A stretch of 64,000 nucleotides of DNA, from assembly GCF_024168045.1 (NCBI RefSeq), contig NZ_CP100126.1, positions 2,761,001 to 2,825,000 of the forward strand, read 5' to 3'. Both the position numbers and the translations under genes were made by a program. The stretch is from Dorea longicatena. GTDB lineage: Bacteria > Bacillota > Clostridia > Lachnospirales > Lachnospiraceae. Shown one piece after another: positions 34,400 through 43,109 of this stretch; the stretch's first letter is position 1, and each line of letters opens with the position of its first letter. The notes below the pieces were generated by a model that ran no database searches, was not told where the DNA came from, and saw only the letters and a program-made list of their open reading frames with translations.

Positions 34400-37043
34400 G
34401 CTTTCCTTCTACCTTTCTTATTGTATACTGCTCAATCACCTTTACACCGATGCCCTGCACTACAAGATATATAACTGCAAGGATCAACAGATATCGCAAA
34501 TAATGTACACCGTCAGCCTTCGTATATTCCCGCATGTTCCACATCTCCCCGGTTAACACCGGCACCATAACAACCGCAACTGCTGCCGGGATCCAGAAAA
34601 AGATTCCCGTCTCTGTCCGGATCAGCTTTTCTCTTTCTTTCGAGCTCATTCCAATACAGGTTAAGAAATGATTCCGCTTCTTCTTGTCCGTCATCTCAGA
34701 TTCATATTTCAAGTAAATGACCAGAACGCTTCCCAGCAGAAATGCTCCCATGATAAATATATCTACTACCGTTGTCATAAAGCGTTCGCTTTCAATCTGT
34801 TCCATCGTTGTACGTTTGGAATAGCAGGATAATACATCCTTGTCAAATCTTTCATCCTCTTTATGTACCTTCCGAAAAGCCTGGAGCTCTTTTTCTATCT
34901 TCTGATAATCTACATTTTTCACATTCAAAAGGACAAGCTTTGTCGGCCAGTGATGGATCGTCACTCCTTCTTCTGCTTCACCCTCCTCAACCGGATCTCC
35001 GGTGATCCAATTATATTTCTTCCAGTCGTCCTGAACCTTTTCAAAATATTCATCCGAAAATACAACCAGATTCTCCTCACTTCCCTGCCGAAATGCACCT
35101 GTCAGGATATCCGTCTTTTCACCCTTTACGGTTCGTGTTGGATAGATCTTTTCCCGATCAAGAAATCCATAAGATTCTATCGGCTGTCCGATGTGCAGGT
35201 ACGGCTCTTTTCTCGAATTCAGGTAATCCAGTGGATGTGCCTTCGTACTCTTATCCTGTTGATAAATAATATAGATTTCCTTTCCGTCAGCAGATAGATT
35301 CATTTTTTCACTTTTCTTTCCAAGTGCCTTATTCAGTTCTTTATACGTCGTCTCCGAGATGCCTATATGCTGTCCCTGCGGCATGATCACTGCTCTGGCA
35401 TCATCCAGCTTTTCCGAATTATCCACATTCGTCACGCGTACCATCGGATACTCCTGGAATTTCACGTCATATTTTTCCTGCAGCTGTTTCCAGAATGTCT
35501 CATCCGCTTCCGTTGCCATACATACAAAATCATACGGGAACAGTCCTTCCGGCTTTTGCGCGATCTTCGCTGAGATCATATCTTTTCCAAATAAGAACAA
35601 TATCAGTACCGGTATAAGACTGATCACGTACACATAACGGAATGTACTCTTGAAACGGTAATAAAACGAATTATATGGGATCAACTTTGCATAATAACTC
35701 TTTTTATGCTTCCGCACTTTCAGGAACAATCCAAATCCAAACTTTTCCGCCAGATAAATGCCCAGGAAGATAAATAAAAGTATCCGTAACCCTTCGGCAT
35801 TCTTCCGCATTCCGAAATTCACTATTCCAAATACCACAATGACCAGGCCAATTGTAAGCCACAGACCGATCCGTTTTTCCGGCATCTTCTCCTTTTCCAC
35901 ATCGCCCAGCTGCATTTTTTTTAGTTCCCTGTACAGGAAGAAATCCCGCAGGATCATCAGTCCAATCCCGGATATTCCGATCATGATAAGACTTGCGATC
36001 AAATATGTGAATCCTGTAATCTTCGCCGGCTGTGCTCCCACTCCGGATCTTGCCATGAAAATTCTGCGGATGATACACAGGATCACACTTCCGATGCAGG
36101 CTCCCCCGATCAGCATTCCCAGAATTCCAGCCACAATCTCTGCTCCAAGCACTTCATAAAGTGTAGACTTCCGCATTCCCAGAGTAGAAAATATACTGTA
36201 ATTTCTCATCCGTTTTCTGAAATATGACAACAGATTCGTGATCATCAGCATCAGCGATGCGATCAGACTCACGATCAGGAATTCCAGCAGAATTGCCGTG
36301 ATTCCATGCCCCGTCAGTATATTTCCTTCTTTATTAAATGGTGCCAGCATCTGTGCCATTCCGACTCCGGAAAATATCAACGTCGCCGGAAGCAGGTTCA
36401 TACTTACGTAAACAATAAAATCTCTTTTTGAACTTTTAAAATTCTTCCACAGGGCCGTATAGAATCCTTTCGGATACTTCCCCGAAAATTCCAGATGCTT
36501 TTTCTTTTCATCTTTGTAATTTTTCTCTCTGGCTTTAACTTCTTCCTGTATCTTTTTCTCTTCCTGCCACGAATCAATCAGCTTCGCACCGATCAAATTG
36601 ATCACCAGAAGCACTACCAGTAAAAATGGATACACCTGTGACAGCGGATCTGAAAATACTGCCCCATCTGCCCCAAGAAATGATATCATACATCCTGCGA
36701 TCAGTGACATGATATCCAGAAGCAGTTTATGGTGATTGCTTAAAGCCAGTATCAGATTCACAATTCCTATCACCTGGATTACCAGTACCATTACCAGTTC
36801 ACAGATGAACAGCATCAGTATCTGAACCATCATCTGTTCATCTGCACCGTCCAGTACTCCCAAAGGCTTCAGACTTTTCTTTATGTAACTCATCCCATCG
36901 CCCGAAGCAGCCAATTTTATCAGATATCCCGGTACATTGCATTTCCATGTCCCCATGTTCATCCACGGAAATAATAGCACTGCCTGGATGATCACCTGCA
37001 TGATCAGCGTGAATATCTTCATTCGCTTTTCCGTCTTATTCAT
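34374..37043 (-). CDS. FtsX-like ABC transporter permease
   Basis: 889 residues with about ten membrane helices. Two FtsX-type blocks (about residues 200-370 and 770-880) flank a roughly 250-residue extracytoplasmic domain (about 490-770), as in BceB-like permeases. An N-terminal four-helix bundle precedes them. The C-terminus overlaps the ATPase gene. The neighbouring PadR regulator and HAAS protein suggest a peptide-stress exporter. Confidence 0.9.
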   Translation of the reverse strand: MNKTEKRMKIFTLIMQVIIQAVLLFPWMNMGTWKCNVPGYLIKLAASGDGMSYIKKSLKPLGVLDGADEQMMVQILMLFICELVMVLVIQVIGIVNLILALSNHHKLLLDIMSLIAGCMISFLGADGAVFSDPLSQVYPFLLVVLLVINLIGAKLIDSWQEEKKIQEEVKAREKNYKDEKKKHLEFSGKYPKGFYTALWKNFKSSKRDFIVYVSMNLLPATLIFSGVGMAQMLAPFNKEGNILTGHGITAILLEFLIVSLIASLMLMITNLLSYFRKRMRNYSIFSTLGMRKSTLYEVLGAEIVAGILGMLIGGACIGSVILCIIRRIFMARSGVGAQPAKITGFTYLIASLIMIGISGIGLMILRDFFLYRELKKMQLGDVEKEKMPEKRIGLWLTIGLVIVVFGIVNFGMRKNAEGLRILLFIFLGIYLAEKFGFGLFLKVRKHKKSYYAKLIPYNSFYYRFKSTFRYVYVISLIPVLILFLFGKDMISAKIAQKPEGLFPYDFVCMATEADETFWKQLQEKYDVKFQEYPMVRVTNVDNSEKLDDARAVIMPQGQHIGISETTYKELNKALGKKSEKMNLSADGKEIYIIYQQDKSTKAHPLDYLNSRKEPYLHIGQPIESYGFLDREKIYPTRTVKGEKTDILTGAFRQGSEENLVVFSDEYFEKVQDDWKKYNWITGDPVEEGEAEEGVTIHHWPTKLVLLNVKNVDYQKIEKELQAFRKVHKEDERFDKDVLSCYSKRTTMEQIESERFMTTVVDIFIMGAFLLGSVLVIYLKYESEMTDKKKRNHFLTCIGMSSKEREKLIRTETGIFFWIPAAVAVVMVPVLTGEMWNMREYTKADGVHYLRYLLILAVIYLVVQGIGVKVIEQYTIRKVEGKHERNIKGK

Positions 37044-37062
37044 AACTTTTGCCTCTCATTTT

Positions 37063-37136
37063 TCATACACGCTTATTATCCGAGATCTAACGTCTCTCTT
37101 CATATACGCTTACTATCCAAGATCTAACGTCTCTCT
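37063..37136. repeat. Tandem 37-bp direct repeat between HAAS and permease genes
   Basis: Two adjacent 37-bp copies (37063-37099 and 37100-37136), three differences. They fill most of the 95-base gap between the HAAS-gene stop and the permease start. Each copy contains AGAGAGACGTTAGATC on the minus strand. Function unknown. Confidence 0.9.
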
Positions 37137-37138
37137 CT

Positions 37139-37969
37139 TTATACCTGCGCCACCACCGGCTTAAATCCCTCCATTCCGACAACCATCACCGGTGCTCCTG
37201 CCGGGATCTCCGTTCCTTTCTCAGATCCCTGTACTCTTACTTTCATATGATGTCCACACAGATATCCTTTTCCCTTCCAGTTGATTTTGGTATCTGCCGT
37301 TCCAATCTCCCATAAAAGTCTGGTCTCTCTTCTGCTTTGCAAAAGATTCATAAATCCTCTCAGTACCATATTCAGCAGACATGCTATCAATACACAGCAG
37401 AGGATTCCTGCATATCCCTTCACCGGGAAACTCGGAACAAAACATAATGCCGAGATAAAAAGTACCAGCCCGCTGTTTGCAACGTAACATCCCTGCCCCC
37501 AGTCTCTTCCGACTGCATAGAATAAAGCTTTGCCCGTGTATTTCTCCCAGAAGCTCAATCCGATTCCATAGACAGCTAATCCGATTCCGATATTCCGGTG
37601 TATAACTGCCGGGATTTTATTCAGGCCAAGCGCATCATTCCACAACCATAAAAATGCGTTCGGATCTCTTGCGATAAGATAAGAAATGCACACACATACA
37701 ATTGGTACACATCCCAGTGCCAGCATCCACAGAAACATATTGGAATCAAACACTTTATGATAGATCTTATCCATTGCTTCACCTGCTTCCTGCGGATCGC
37801 CCATCTGGCGGACTGCTTCTTCCTCTGCTTCAACTTCCGTCATCCCTGATTCCATTAATGCGGCTTTACAGTCTTCTATATGCGCTTCATATTCATTTAC
37901 AATCTCTTTTCTTACAGACGAATCGGTAATCTTCTTCCCAAGTTCTTTCAGATATTCTCTTTCCTTCAT
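37139..37969 (-). CDS. HAAS-domain membrane protein with NfeD-like tail
   Basis: 276 residues from the ATG at 37969, 9 bases after AGGAGG; a GTG at 37978 touches the ribosome binding site and is unlikely. Residues about 1-70 form the HAAS/DUF1700 domain (EYLKELGKKI, EEEAVRQMGDPQEAG), followed by about five membrane helices and a small beta-rich cytoplasmic tail (PAGAPVMVVGMEGFKPVVAQV) that resembles an NfeD OB-fold. HAAS proteins are usually encoded next to PadR regulators, as here. Confidence 0.85.
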   Translation of the reverse strand: MKEREYLKELGKKITDSSVRKEIVNEYEAHIEDCKAALMESGMTEVEAEEEAVRQMGDPQEAGEAMDKIYHKVFDSNMFLWMLALGCVPIVCVCISYLIARDPNAFLWLWNDALGLNKIPAVIHRNIGIGLAVYGIGLSFWEKYTGKALFYAVGRDWGQGCYVANSGLVLFISALCFVPSFPVKGYAGILCCVLIACLLNMVLRGFMNLLQSRRETRLLWEIGTADTKINWKGKGYLCGHHMKVRVQGSEKGTEIPAGAPVMVVGMEGFKPVVAQV

Positions 37970-38013
37970 ATCTAACACCCTCCTTTTCTACCACCTTCAC
38001 TGCCTTACCTGTG

Positions 38014-38343
38014 CTATACGGAATACTGGATCATGCTTGTAACTGCATTGGCATAAGCATTCCATTCTTCGATCATTTTCTCCAGATATTTCTTCCCGTT
38101 AGGTGTGATCCGGTAATACTTTCTGAGTTTCCCGTTCGCCTCCTGGTTATAACTTTCCAAATATCCGGACTGTACCATGCTGTGAAGCAGCGGATACAAT
38201 GTTCCTACCTTTAATTCGAATACATTGTCCGATCTCTTTGAGAGTGTATCGATCATTTCATATCCGTACATATCCTTTTCTGAGATCAATTTGAGAATTA
38301 ACATTGCGGTATTTCCTGAGACCATATTTTTGTTTACTTTCAT
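38014..38343 (-). CDS. PadR-family transcriptional regulator
   Basis: 109 residues from the ATG at 38343, with AAAGGAG 8 bases upstream; an ORF reading from 38466 crosses the promoter. Winged helix typical of PadR: MYGYEMIDTLSKRSDNVFELKVGTLYPLLHSMVQSGYL in order, then the wing YYRITPNGKKYLEKMIEEW. First gene of the operon PadR-HAAS-permease-ATPase. It is probably an autorepressor acting on two inverted repeats in its promoter. Confidence 0.94.
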   Translation of the reverse strand: MKVNKNMVSGNTAMLILKLISEKDMYGYEMIDTLSKRSDNVFELKVGTLYPLLHSMVQSGYLESYNQEANGKLRKYYRITPNGKKYLEKMIEEWNAYANAVTSMIQYSV

Positions 38344-38376
38344 AGTGATTGCTCCTTTCTTATATTTGCTTTCATT

Positions 38377-38397
38377 ATATATCGGCTTTCGATAGTT
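38377..38397 (-). promoter_or_regulatory. Second PadR-like inverted repeat
   Basis: ATATATCG-GCTTT-CGATAGTT, the same half-site and the same 5-base spacer as the upstream repeat; centres are 57 bp apart. On the minus strand it is again followed by TATAAT, so it may mark a second, weaker promoter. Confidence 0.6.
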
Positions 38398-38430
38398 GAG
38401 TGTAAAAAATTTTGCTTTCTTCTTGGTTTT

Positions 38431-38459
38431 ATTATATATCGTATCTCGATATATGTCAA
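38431..38459 (-). promoter_or_regulatory. Consensus promoter with operator in its spacer (PadR operon)
   Basis: Minus strand: TTGACA (38459-38454), exactly 17 bases, TATAAT (38436-38431). The 8-5-8 inverted repeat ATATATCG-N5-CGATATAT occupies 38434-38454, that is, the whole spacer between -35 and -10. Confidence 0.85.
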
Positions 38460-38523
38460 TATACAAGAATAAAAAAACCGGAAATGCAAACCTGCATTCC
38501 CAGTCCCTTTACCTTCTTCTTTC

Positions 38524-40098
38524 CTACAACAGCTCCGCAAATAACCGCAGGAACAACTGCCCCAGCCGCAGACTCGCACTCCGGCCGGACTTATACTTCT
38601 CCGTCACTTCCCTGCACTGTTCCAATGTCTGCTCCATATCCCGCCGGATATCCAGCACCGCATCACAATCTGCCATAAAGCATCCATTTTCAAAATGATG
38701 ATAAAGGCTCCGGTAATCCAGATTGATCGTGCCGCAAGTCGCCATGCAATCATCCGCCACACTCATCTTGGCATGACAGAATCCCGGTGTCCACTCATAG
38801 ATCCTTACACCATCCTGTACCAGATTGTGATAGAACGATCTGGTGATACTGTAGATCAGCTTCTTATCCGGGATTCCCGGTGTGATGATCCGCACATCTA
38901 CGCCACGCCTGGCCGCCAGCGAAAGTGCATGTGTCATCTCATCCGTGATGATCAGATAAGGAGTCATGAACCAGCAGTATCTGTCCGCTTTGTTGACGAT
39001 ACTGATATAGACATCCTCTCCAACCTGGATTCCGTCTAACGGGCAGTCCGCATACGGCTGGATATATCCCGTCTGCTTTGCCTGATACGGATACTGTACC
39101 AGATATTTTTTCTGTGCCTCTATATCCAGAACATCCACATCGGCCGGAGTCTTCCCGGATGCTTCCCACATTTCCAAAAATGCTGCCGTAAGCGAAGCCA
39201 CCGCATCTCCTTCCAGCCGGATTCCCGTATCCTTCCATTCCCCGTATGGATGTGTATAGTTAAAATACTCATTTGCCAGGTTATAACCGCCTGTGTACCC
39301 AACCTTTCCGTCAATCACCGTAATCTTTCTGTGGTCACGGTTATTCAGGAACATATTAAGTCCCGGAAGCAGCGGATTGAATACCCGGCAGGCAATTCCT
39401 TTCGCTTCCAGTTTTCTCGCAAAGCTCAGATTTACGAATCCGATCGAGCCCATGTCATCATAGAACACCCGGACCTCTACTCCTGCTTTCACCCGTTCTT
39501 CCAGCACCGTCTGTATCCTGCTCCATGCATATTCATCCTCAATTGCATGATACTCCATGAAAATGAATTGCTCCGCCTTTGCAAGATCCGTAAGCTGCGC
39601 CTCCAGTCCTTTGACCGCTTCATCAAAATAAGTCACATCCGTATTCTGATACACCGGATAACACGCATTTCTTTCTATATAATTAGAAACATTTCCCGCC
39701 TTCGGATCTGACACATTCAGACATTCCAGCACTTCTTTATTTTCCGGCAAAAGTGGCAGAAGCTTCTCATCAATCCTTTTGTAACGCATCCGCATCTTCC
39801 GGGTTCCACCGTTCATACCGATCATAAAATAAAGTGCTACTCCAAGGATCGGAAATGTCAGGATCAGGATGATCCACGGTGTCTTCATCGAGGAAGTCTC
39901 ATTTCTTCCATATATTTTCAGAACCAGTATGACGGCAAATATTCTGGTCAGATTGTCTATGAATACCGCGTATTCATTCAGTCCCTTAAATATCCCAATC
40001 AGGAACACTACTTCCAGTAATATCGAAAGCACTGTGAACGCCAGCCGCTTCACACCATTCTGTGTCTTTTTCTTTCCTTCCAGTGTATGACTGCTCAT
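38524..40098 (-). CDS. cls: Cardiolipin synthase
   Basis: Joins two phosphatidylglycerols into cardiolipin at the membrane. 524 residues. Two N-terminal membrane helices, then two phospholipase D motifs: DHRKITVIDGKVGYTGGYN and CHAKMSVADDCMATCGTIN, each with H-x-K-x4-D. Length and domain order match ClsA-type enzymes of Firmicutes. Monocistronic by position. Confidence 0.95.
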   Translation of the reverse strand: MSSHTLEGKKKTQNGVKRLAFTVLSILLEVVFLIGIFKGLNEYAVFIDNLTRIFAVILVLKIYGRNETSSMKTPWIILILTFPILGVALYFMIGMNGGTRKMRMRYKRIDEKLLPLLPENKEVLECLNVSDPKAGNVSNYIERNACYPVYQNTDVTYFDEAVKGLEAQLTDLAKAEQFIFMEYHAIEDEYAWSRIQTVLEERVKAGVEVRVFYDDMGSIGFVNLSFARKLEAKGIACRVFNPLLPGLNMFLNNRDHRKITVIDGKVGYTGGYNLANEYFNYTHPYGEWKDTGIRLEGDAVASLTAAFLEMWEASGKTPADVDVLDIEAQKKYLVQYPYQAKQTGYIQPYADCPLDGIQVGEDVYISIVNKADRYCWFMTPYLIITDEMTHALSLAARRGVDVRIITPGIPDKKLIYSITRSFYHNLVQDGVRIYEWTPGFCHAKMSVADDCMATCGTINLDYRSLYHHFENGCFMADCDAVLDIRRDMEQTLEQCREVTEKYKSGRSASLRLGQLFLRLFAELL

Positions 40099-40282
40099 CT
40101 TCTCACTCTTTTCTTATATCGTAAATTATGATTATACTAACACGAACATGTTCCCGTCACAAGCTTTATCCGGTATTTTGTAAAATCCTCTCCGGAAATA
40201 ATTTGCATAATTCTTTCCTTTCCACCCTTGCTTTCCCTAGTGATTTCCGTTTTATCCCCCATAAAGCCCCTATTTTCAGGCA

Positions 40283-40331
40283 CAAAAAAATCACCGTCCC
40301 CAGAGCTCTAAGCCTCTAAAAACAGTGATTT
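40283..40331 (-). terminator. Terminator after tRNA-Lys
   Basis: Stem AATCACTGT/ACGGTGATT (one G-U pair) enclosing a second hairpin with AGAGCTCT, followed on the minus strand by TTTTTTTG. Confidence 0.75.
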
Positions 40332-40336
40332 GTTAG

Positions 40337-40409
40337 TGCGCGATCAGGGGTTCGAACCCTGGACACCCTGATTAAGAGTCAGGTGCTCTACCAACTGAGC
40401 TAATCGCGC
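40337..40409 (-). tRNA. tRNA-Lys (anticodon CUU)
   Basis: 73 bases. Acceptor GCGCGAT/ATCGCGC with discriminator A, D arm GCTC-AGTTGGTA-GAGC, anticodon stem CCTGA/TCAGG with loop CTCTTAA, T arm with GTTCGAACC. CCA is not encoded (next bases CTA). Followed by a terminator; no neighbouring tRNA. Confidence 0.97.
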
Positions 40410-40546
40410 ATCTTCAATTGTCTGTGTTACGTTCTCCGTAACGACAAGATTTATTATATAATAAGGTTTTTTAAAATGCAAGTACTTTTTTTATTTTTTT
40501 CATATTTTTTTCACAGCTCTCATATATTGATATGGGGGTTGAATTT

Positions 40547-41122
40547 ATGAAGCATATTATCCATTATGTTACAACCAATTTCAAAAAAATCTTTCATACT
40601 GTCTGCACAGAGATTATCTCCTGCATTCAAGGCACAGCTCTGCATTTTGTCCTGGTCGCTGCCTTTCTCGGAACACTGAATCATTTCCTGTATTTTTTAT
40701 CCGGGCAGCCTCCAATCATTGCACTTTTCTGCCCGGTTAATGAATCCGTGTGGGAACATTTGAAACTTTTATATTTTCCTTTTTTATTCGTAAGCATATG
40801 GGAATATCTGTCTCTGCATCCGGTTGTTTTACCGTTCTTTTACTGTCGGTATCTGGGTGTGCTTCTCGGAATGTTTTTTACTGTTTCTGTTTTTTACACA
40901 TATTCCGGGATTCTCGGCCGGAATTTCCTGATCTTAGACATCCTGCTTTTTTATTCCAGTGTAATATTTTCATTTGGAATGTCTGAATATATTTCCGGCA
41001 AGACCCGTTCTCCTCACGAGACAGAACCTGGCTTTGTAGTCTCACTCTGGTTGATAACATCATTTTTCTTCTTTGTATTTACATGTTTTCCGCCAGATCT
41101 TCCGTTATTCTATTCAGCATAA
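40547..41122 (+). CDS. DUF6512-like membrane protein
   Basis: 191 residues from the ATG at 40547; an in-frame ATG five codons earlier (40532) lies inside the likely ribosome binding site TGGGGGTT. Five or so membrane helices. HFLYFLSGQPPIIALFCPVNESVWEHLKLLYFP contains the Asn-Glu-Ser-x-Trp-Glu-His signature that I associate with DUF6512. No function is known. Confidence 0.75.
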   Translation: MKHIIHYVTTNFKKIFHTVCTEIISCIQGTALHFVLVAAFLGTLNHFLYFLSGQPPIIALFCPVNESVWEHLKLLYFPFLFVSIWEYLSLHPVVLPFFYCRYLGVLLGMFFTVSVFYTYSGILGRNFLILDILLFYSSVIFSFGMSEYISGKTRSPHETEPGFVVSLWLITSFFFFVFTCFPPDLPLFYSA

Positions 41123-41159
41123 GTACAACAACCATCAACACATTTCCCTACATATATAA

Positions 41160-42113
41160 TTAATTATTCACACCATGATGTGCAACATAGCTGTTAAGAT
41201 CCAATGCTTTGAACACATATCCCTGTGACTGATAATATTCAATAATTTTCGGCAGCGCTTCCACAGTTGTATCTTTTGTCTCGGAATCATGTGACAGCAG
41301 GATGATATTATTGTCATGGAAACTGGTTGCCTGATCCACAAGCTGTTCCGTTGTTCTCACGGCCCCGTCTCCCGAACTTCCATTCCAGTCATAATATTGA
41401 TATCCTCTTGCCTGAACCTCCTGCGTAAGCGTTGTCATAATTCCCTTCGTGTAACTTGCAGATATGGTATTCGAAGATCCTCCCGGAAATCTGATAAAAC
41501 ACGGAACATAGCCGATCTCTTCTTTTACAAGCTGTCCAATCTGGTCAAGATCCTGAAAATATGCATCAACAGATGCATACACCTTTGCGTAATCATGAGA
41601 ATATGTATGCATTCCGATCGTATGTCCCTTATCATAAGCCTTTTTGATCATATCTTTATATTCCGGCATGGCTCCTGTAACAAAAAACGTTGCTTTCGCA
41701 TTGTATTTATCCAAAATGTCCAGCACCGCCTGCGTATTCTTAGACGGTCCGTCATCCAACGTCAGATAGACAACTTTTTCATCCGATTGTTCTGTTGTGC
41801 CCACTTTTCTTCCTGGTTGAACTGCAAATTCACTTCTGTCATCTGCCTGATCTTTTTGGCCTTGATTTTCTTTATTGGATGCATCAGTTTTATTCTCATT
41901 GATCGTAAGTTTTTTTGCAGTTGCTTTTTTCTTTGATACTGCCTTTTTACTTTCCGTCTCGGCCGTTGTCATCGTTTTACCGGCATTCTTTTTTATAACA
42001 TGCCCGCCGATTCCCACACCTATGATCACTGCTGCTATGCAGACTGCTGCAATCAGAATCTTTCTCTGTGCACGATCTTTTCGTCTTCTATTTTTTAACT
42101 TTTTCCTGCTCAT
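41160..42113 (-). CDS. Polysaccharide deacetylase (NodB domain), membrane-anchored
   Basis: 317 residues from the ATG at 42113 (GAGGAAAA upstream). Basic N-terminus, one membrane helix (about residues 18-38), a Lys/Thr/Glu-rich linker, then the NodB domain: YLTLDDGPS (metal Asp), TFFVTGAM, HTIGMHTYSHDYA (His ligands), FIRFPGGSSNT, ILLSHDS. Probably deacetylates cell-wall peptidoglycan or another surface glycan outside the membrane. Confidence 0.93.
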   Translation of the reverse strand: MSRKKLKNRRRKDRAQRKILIAAVCIAAVIIGVGIGGHVIKKNAGKTMTTAETESKKAVSKKKATAKKLTINENKTDASNKENQGQKDQADDRSEFAVQPGRKVGTTEQSDEKVVYLTLDDGPSKNTQAVLDILDKYNAKATFFVTGAMPEYKDMIKKAYDKGHTIGMHTYSHDYAKVYASVDAYFQDLDQIGQLVKEEIGYVPCFIRFPGGSSNTISASYTKGIMTTLTQEVQARGYQYYDWNGSSGDGAVRTTEQLVDQATSFHDNNIILLSHDSETKDTTVEALPKIIEYYQSQGYVFKALDLNSYVAHHGVNN

Positions 42114-42227
42114 ACTTTTTTCCTCTTTAATTTTCAACTTTATTCTCACTTTTAAGTAATTGCTTTTTCTTTTTTACTATCATACCGCTTTTTTCCTTTT
42201 TATCAAGCCTTTTCTCGAGACTTTTTC

Positions 42228-42240
42228 ACTACAATGTAGT
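42228..42240. promoter_or_regulatory. Small inverted repeat upstream of the ATC hydrolase-like gene
   Basis: ACTACAATGTAGT, a perfect 6-1-6 repeat 50 bases before the ATG of 42290-43006. It may be an operator; no regulator is identified. Confidence 0.35.
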
Positions 42241-42289
42241 ATTGTAATAAATAGATTATCACTTACAAATGTCGAAAGGAGTTTTTAAT

Positions 42290-43006
42290 ATGAGTGAAAA
42301 TGAAAATAAAGTCTGTCCTGTCAGCTGCAAAATCGAACATCACGCCATGATGTTCGCATTTCTCGCCAAACATGCAATTGAATTATGCGGTGAAGCCGGA
42401 AAAGACGCAATCCTTGCCGGAATGACTACCTATGGAAATGAACGGGGTGCCCGCATGGCGGCAAATGCTCTCGCACACGGTGATGAACTGACTACCATGA
42501 CCAATCAGGCATACGGTGAATGGAAACCAGATTACGCCGGACAAATGGACTTCGGAACACTTCGCACCGAACCGACACTTCAGACTTACATTGCAAAATG
42601 TGCATGGTGTGAAGCATGGAAAAAGCATAACATTACCGAATATGGGAAATATTATTGCGTCAATGTAGACAATGCCGTTTACCAGGGATTCCGTTCCGAC
42701 TTCGTCTGTACCCCGACTGCCACATCTATGAGCTGGGGCGGTGATCGTTGCGAATTCGACTGGGGACATCCGCTCTCACAGGAAGAGGTAAAAGAACTGG
42801 CGGAGAAAAAAGCCGAGCTTGGAACTTCCTGTATGAAAGATTTTAATTTCCATACGGCACATTTAAAATATACCGTCAGCCAGGCCCTGATCCATAATCT
42901 TGGTGAAAAAGGAGAAGCGGCAGTGAAACTTGCACTTACTGATTATGTAGATACATTCGGGCAGGAATATTTGGATGTATTGGACGGGCTTTATCCGGTT
43001 GAATAG
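42290..43006 (+). CDS. L-2-amino-thiazoline-4-carboxylic acid hydrolase family protein
   Basis: 238 residues from the ATG at 42290 (AAAGGAG 8 bases upstream). CKIEHHAMMFAFLAKHAIELCGEAGKDAI and YGNERGARMAANA, with the Cys-rich C-terminal half (CAWCEAW, CVNVDNA, DFVCT), match the ATC hydrolase family as I know it. Characterised members hydrolyse thiazoline carboxylates to S-carbamoylcysteine, but most homologues are of unknown role. Next to an M20 amidohydrolase gene. Confidence 0.8.
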   Translation: MSENENKVCPVSCKIEHHAMMFAFLAKHAIELCGEAGKDAILAGMTTYGNERGARMAANALAHGDELTTMTNQAYGEWKPDYAGQMDFGTLRTEPTLQTYIAKCAWCEAWKKHNITEYGKYYCVNVDNAVYQGFRSDFVCTPTATSMSWGGDRCEFDWGHPLSQEEVKELAEKKAELGTSCMKDFNFHTAHLKYTVSQALIHNLGEKGEAAVKLALTDYVDTFGQEYLDVLDGLYPVE

Positions 43007-43041
43007 TTTTTACTTTTCATATAAGAAAACTATGAAATCTA

Positions 43042-43069
43042 TTTACATCCTGTTTTTCTGTGCTAAAAT
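43042..43069 (+). promoter_or_regulatory. Promoter of the M20 amidohydrolase gene
   Basis: TTTACA (43042-43047), 16-base spacer, TAAAAT (43064-43069), 40 bases before the start codon. Confidence 0.55.
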
Positions 43070-43109
43070 GATAGATAAACACCCGATTCTATGAGGAGGT
43101 ATCTATATT

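Noticed and set aside
42228..42240. ACTACAATGTAGT considered as a BlaI/CopY-type operator
   Set aside because: The known consensus TACA-N2-TGTA has a 2-base centre, here it is 1 base; kept only as an unassigned repeat.
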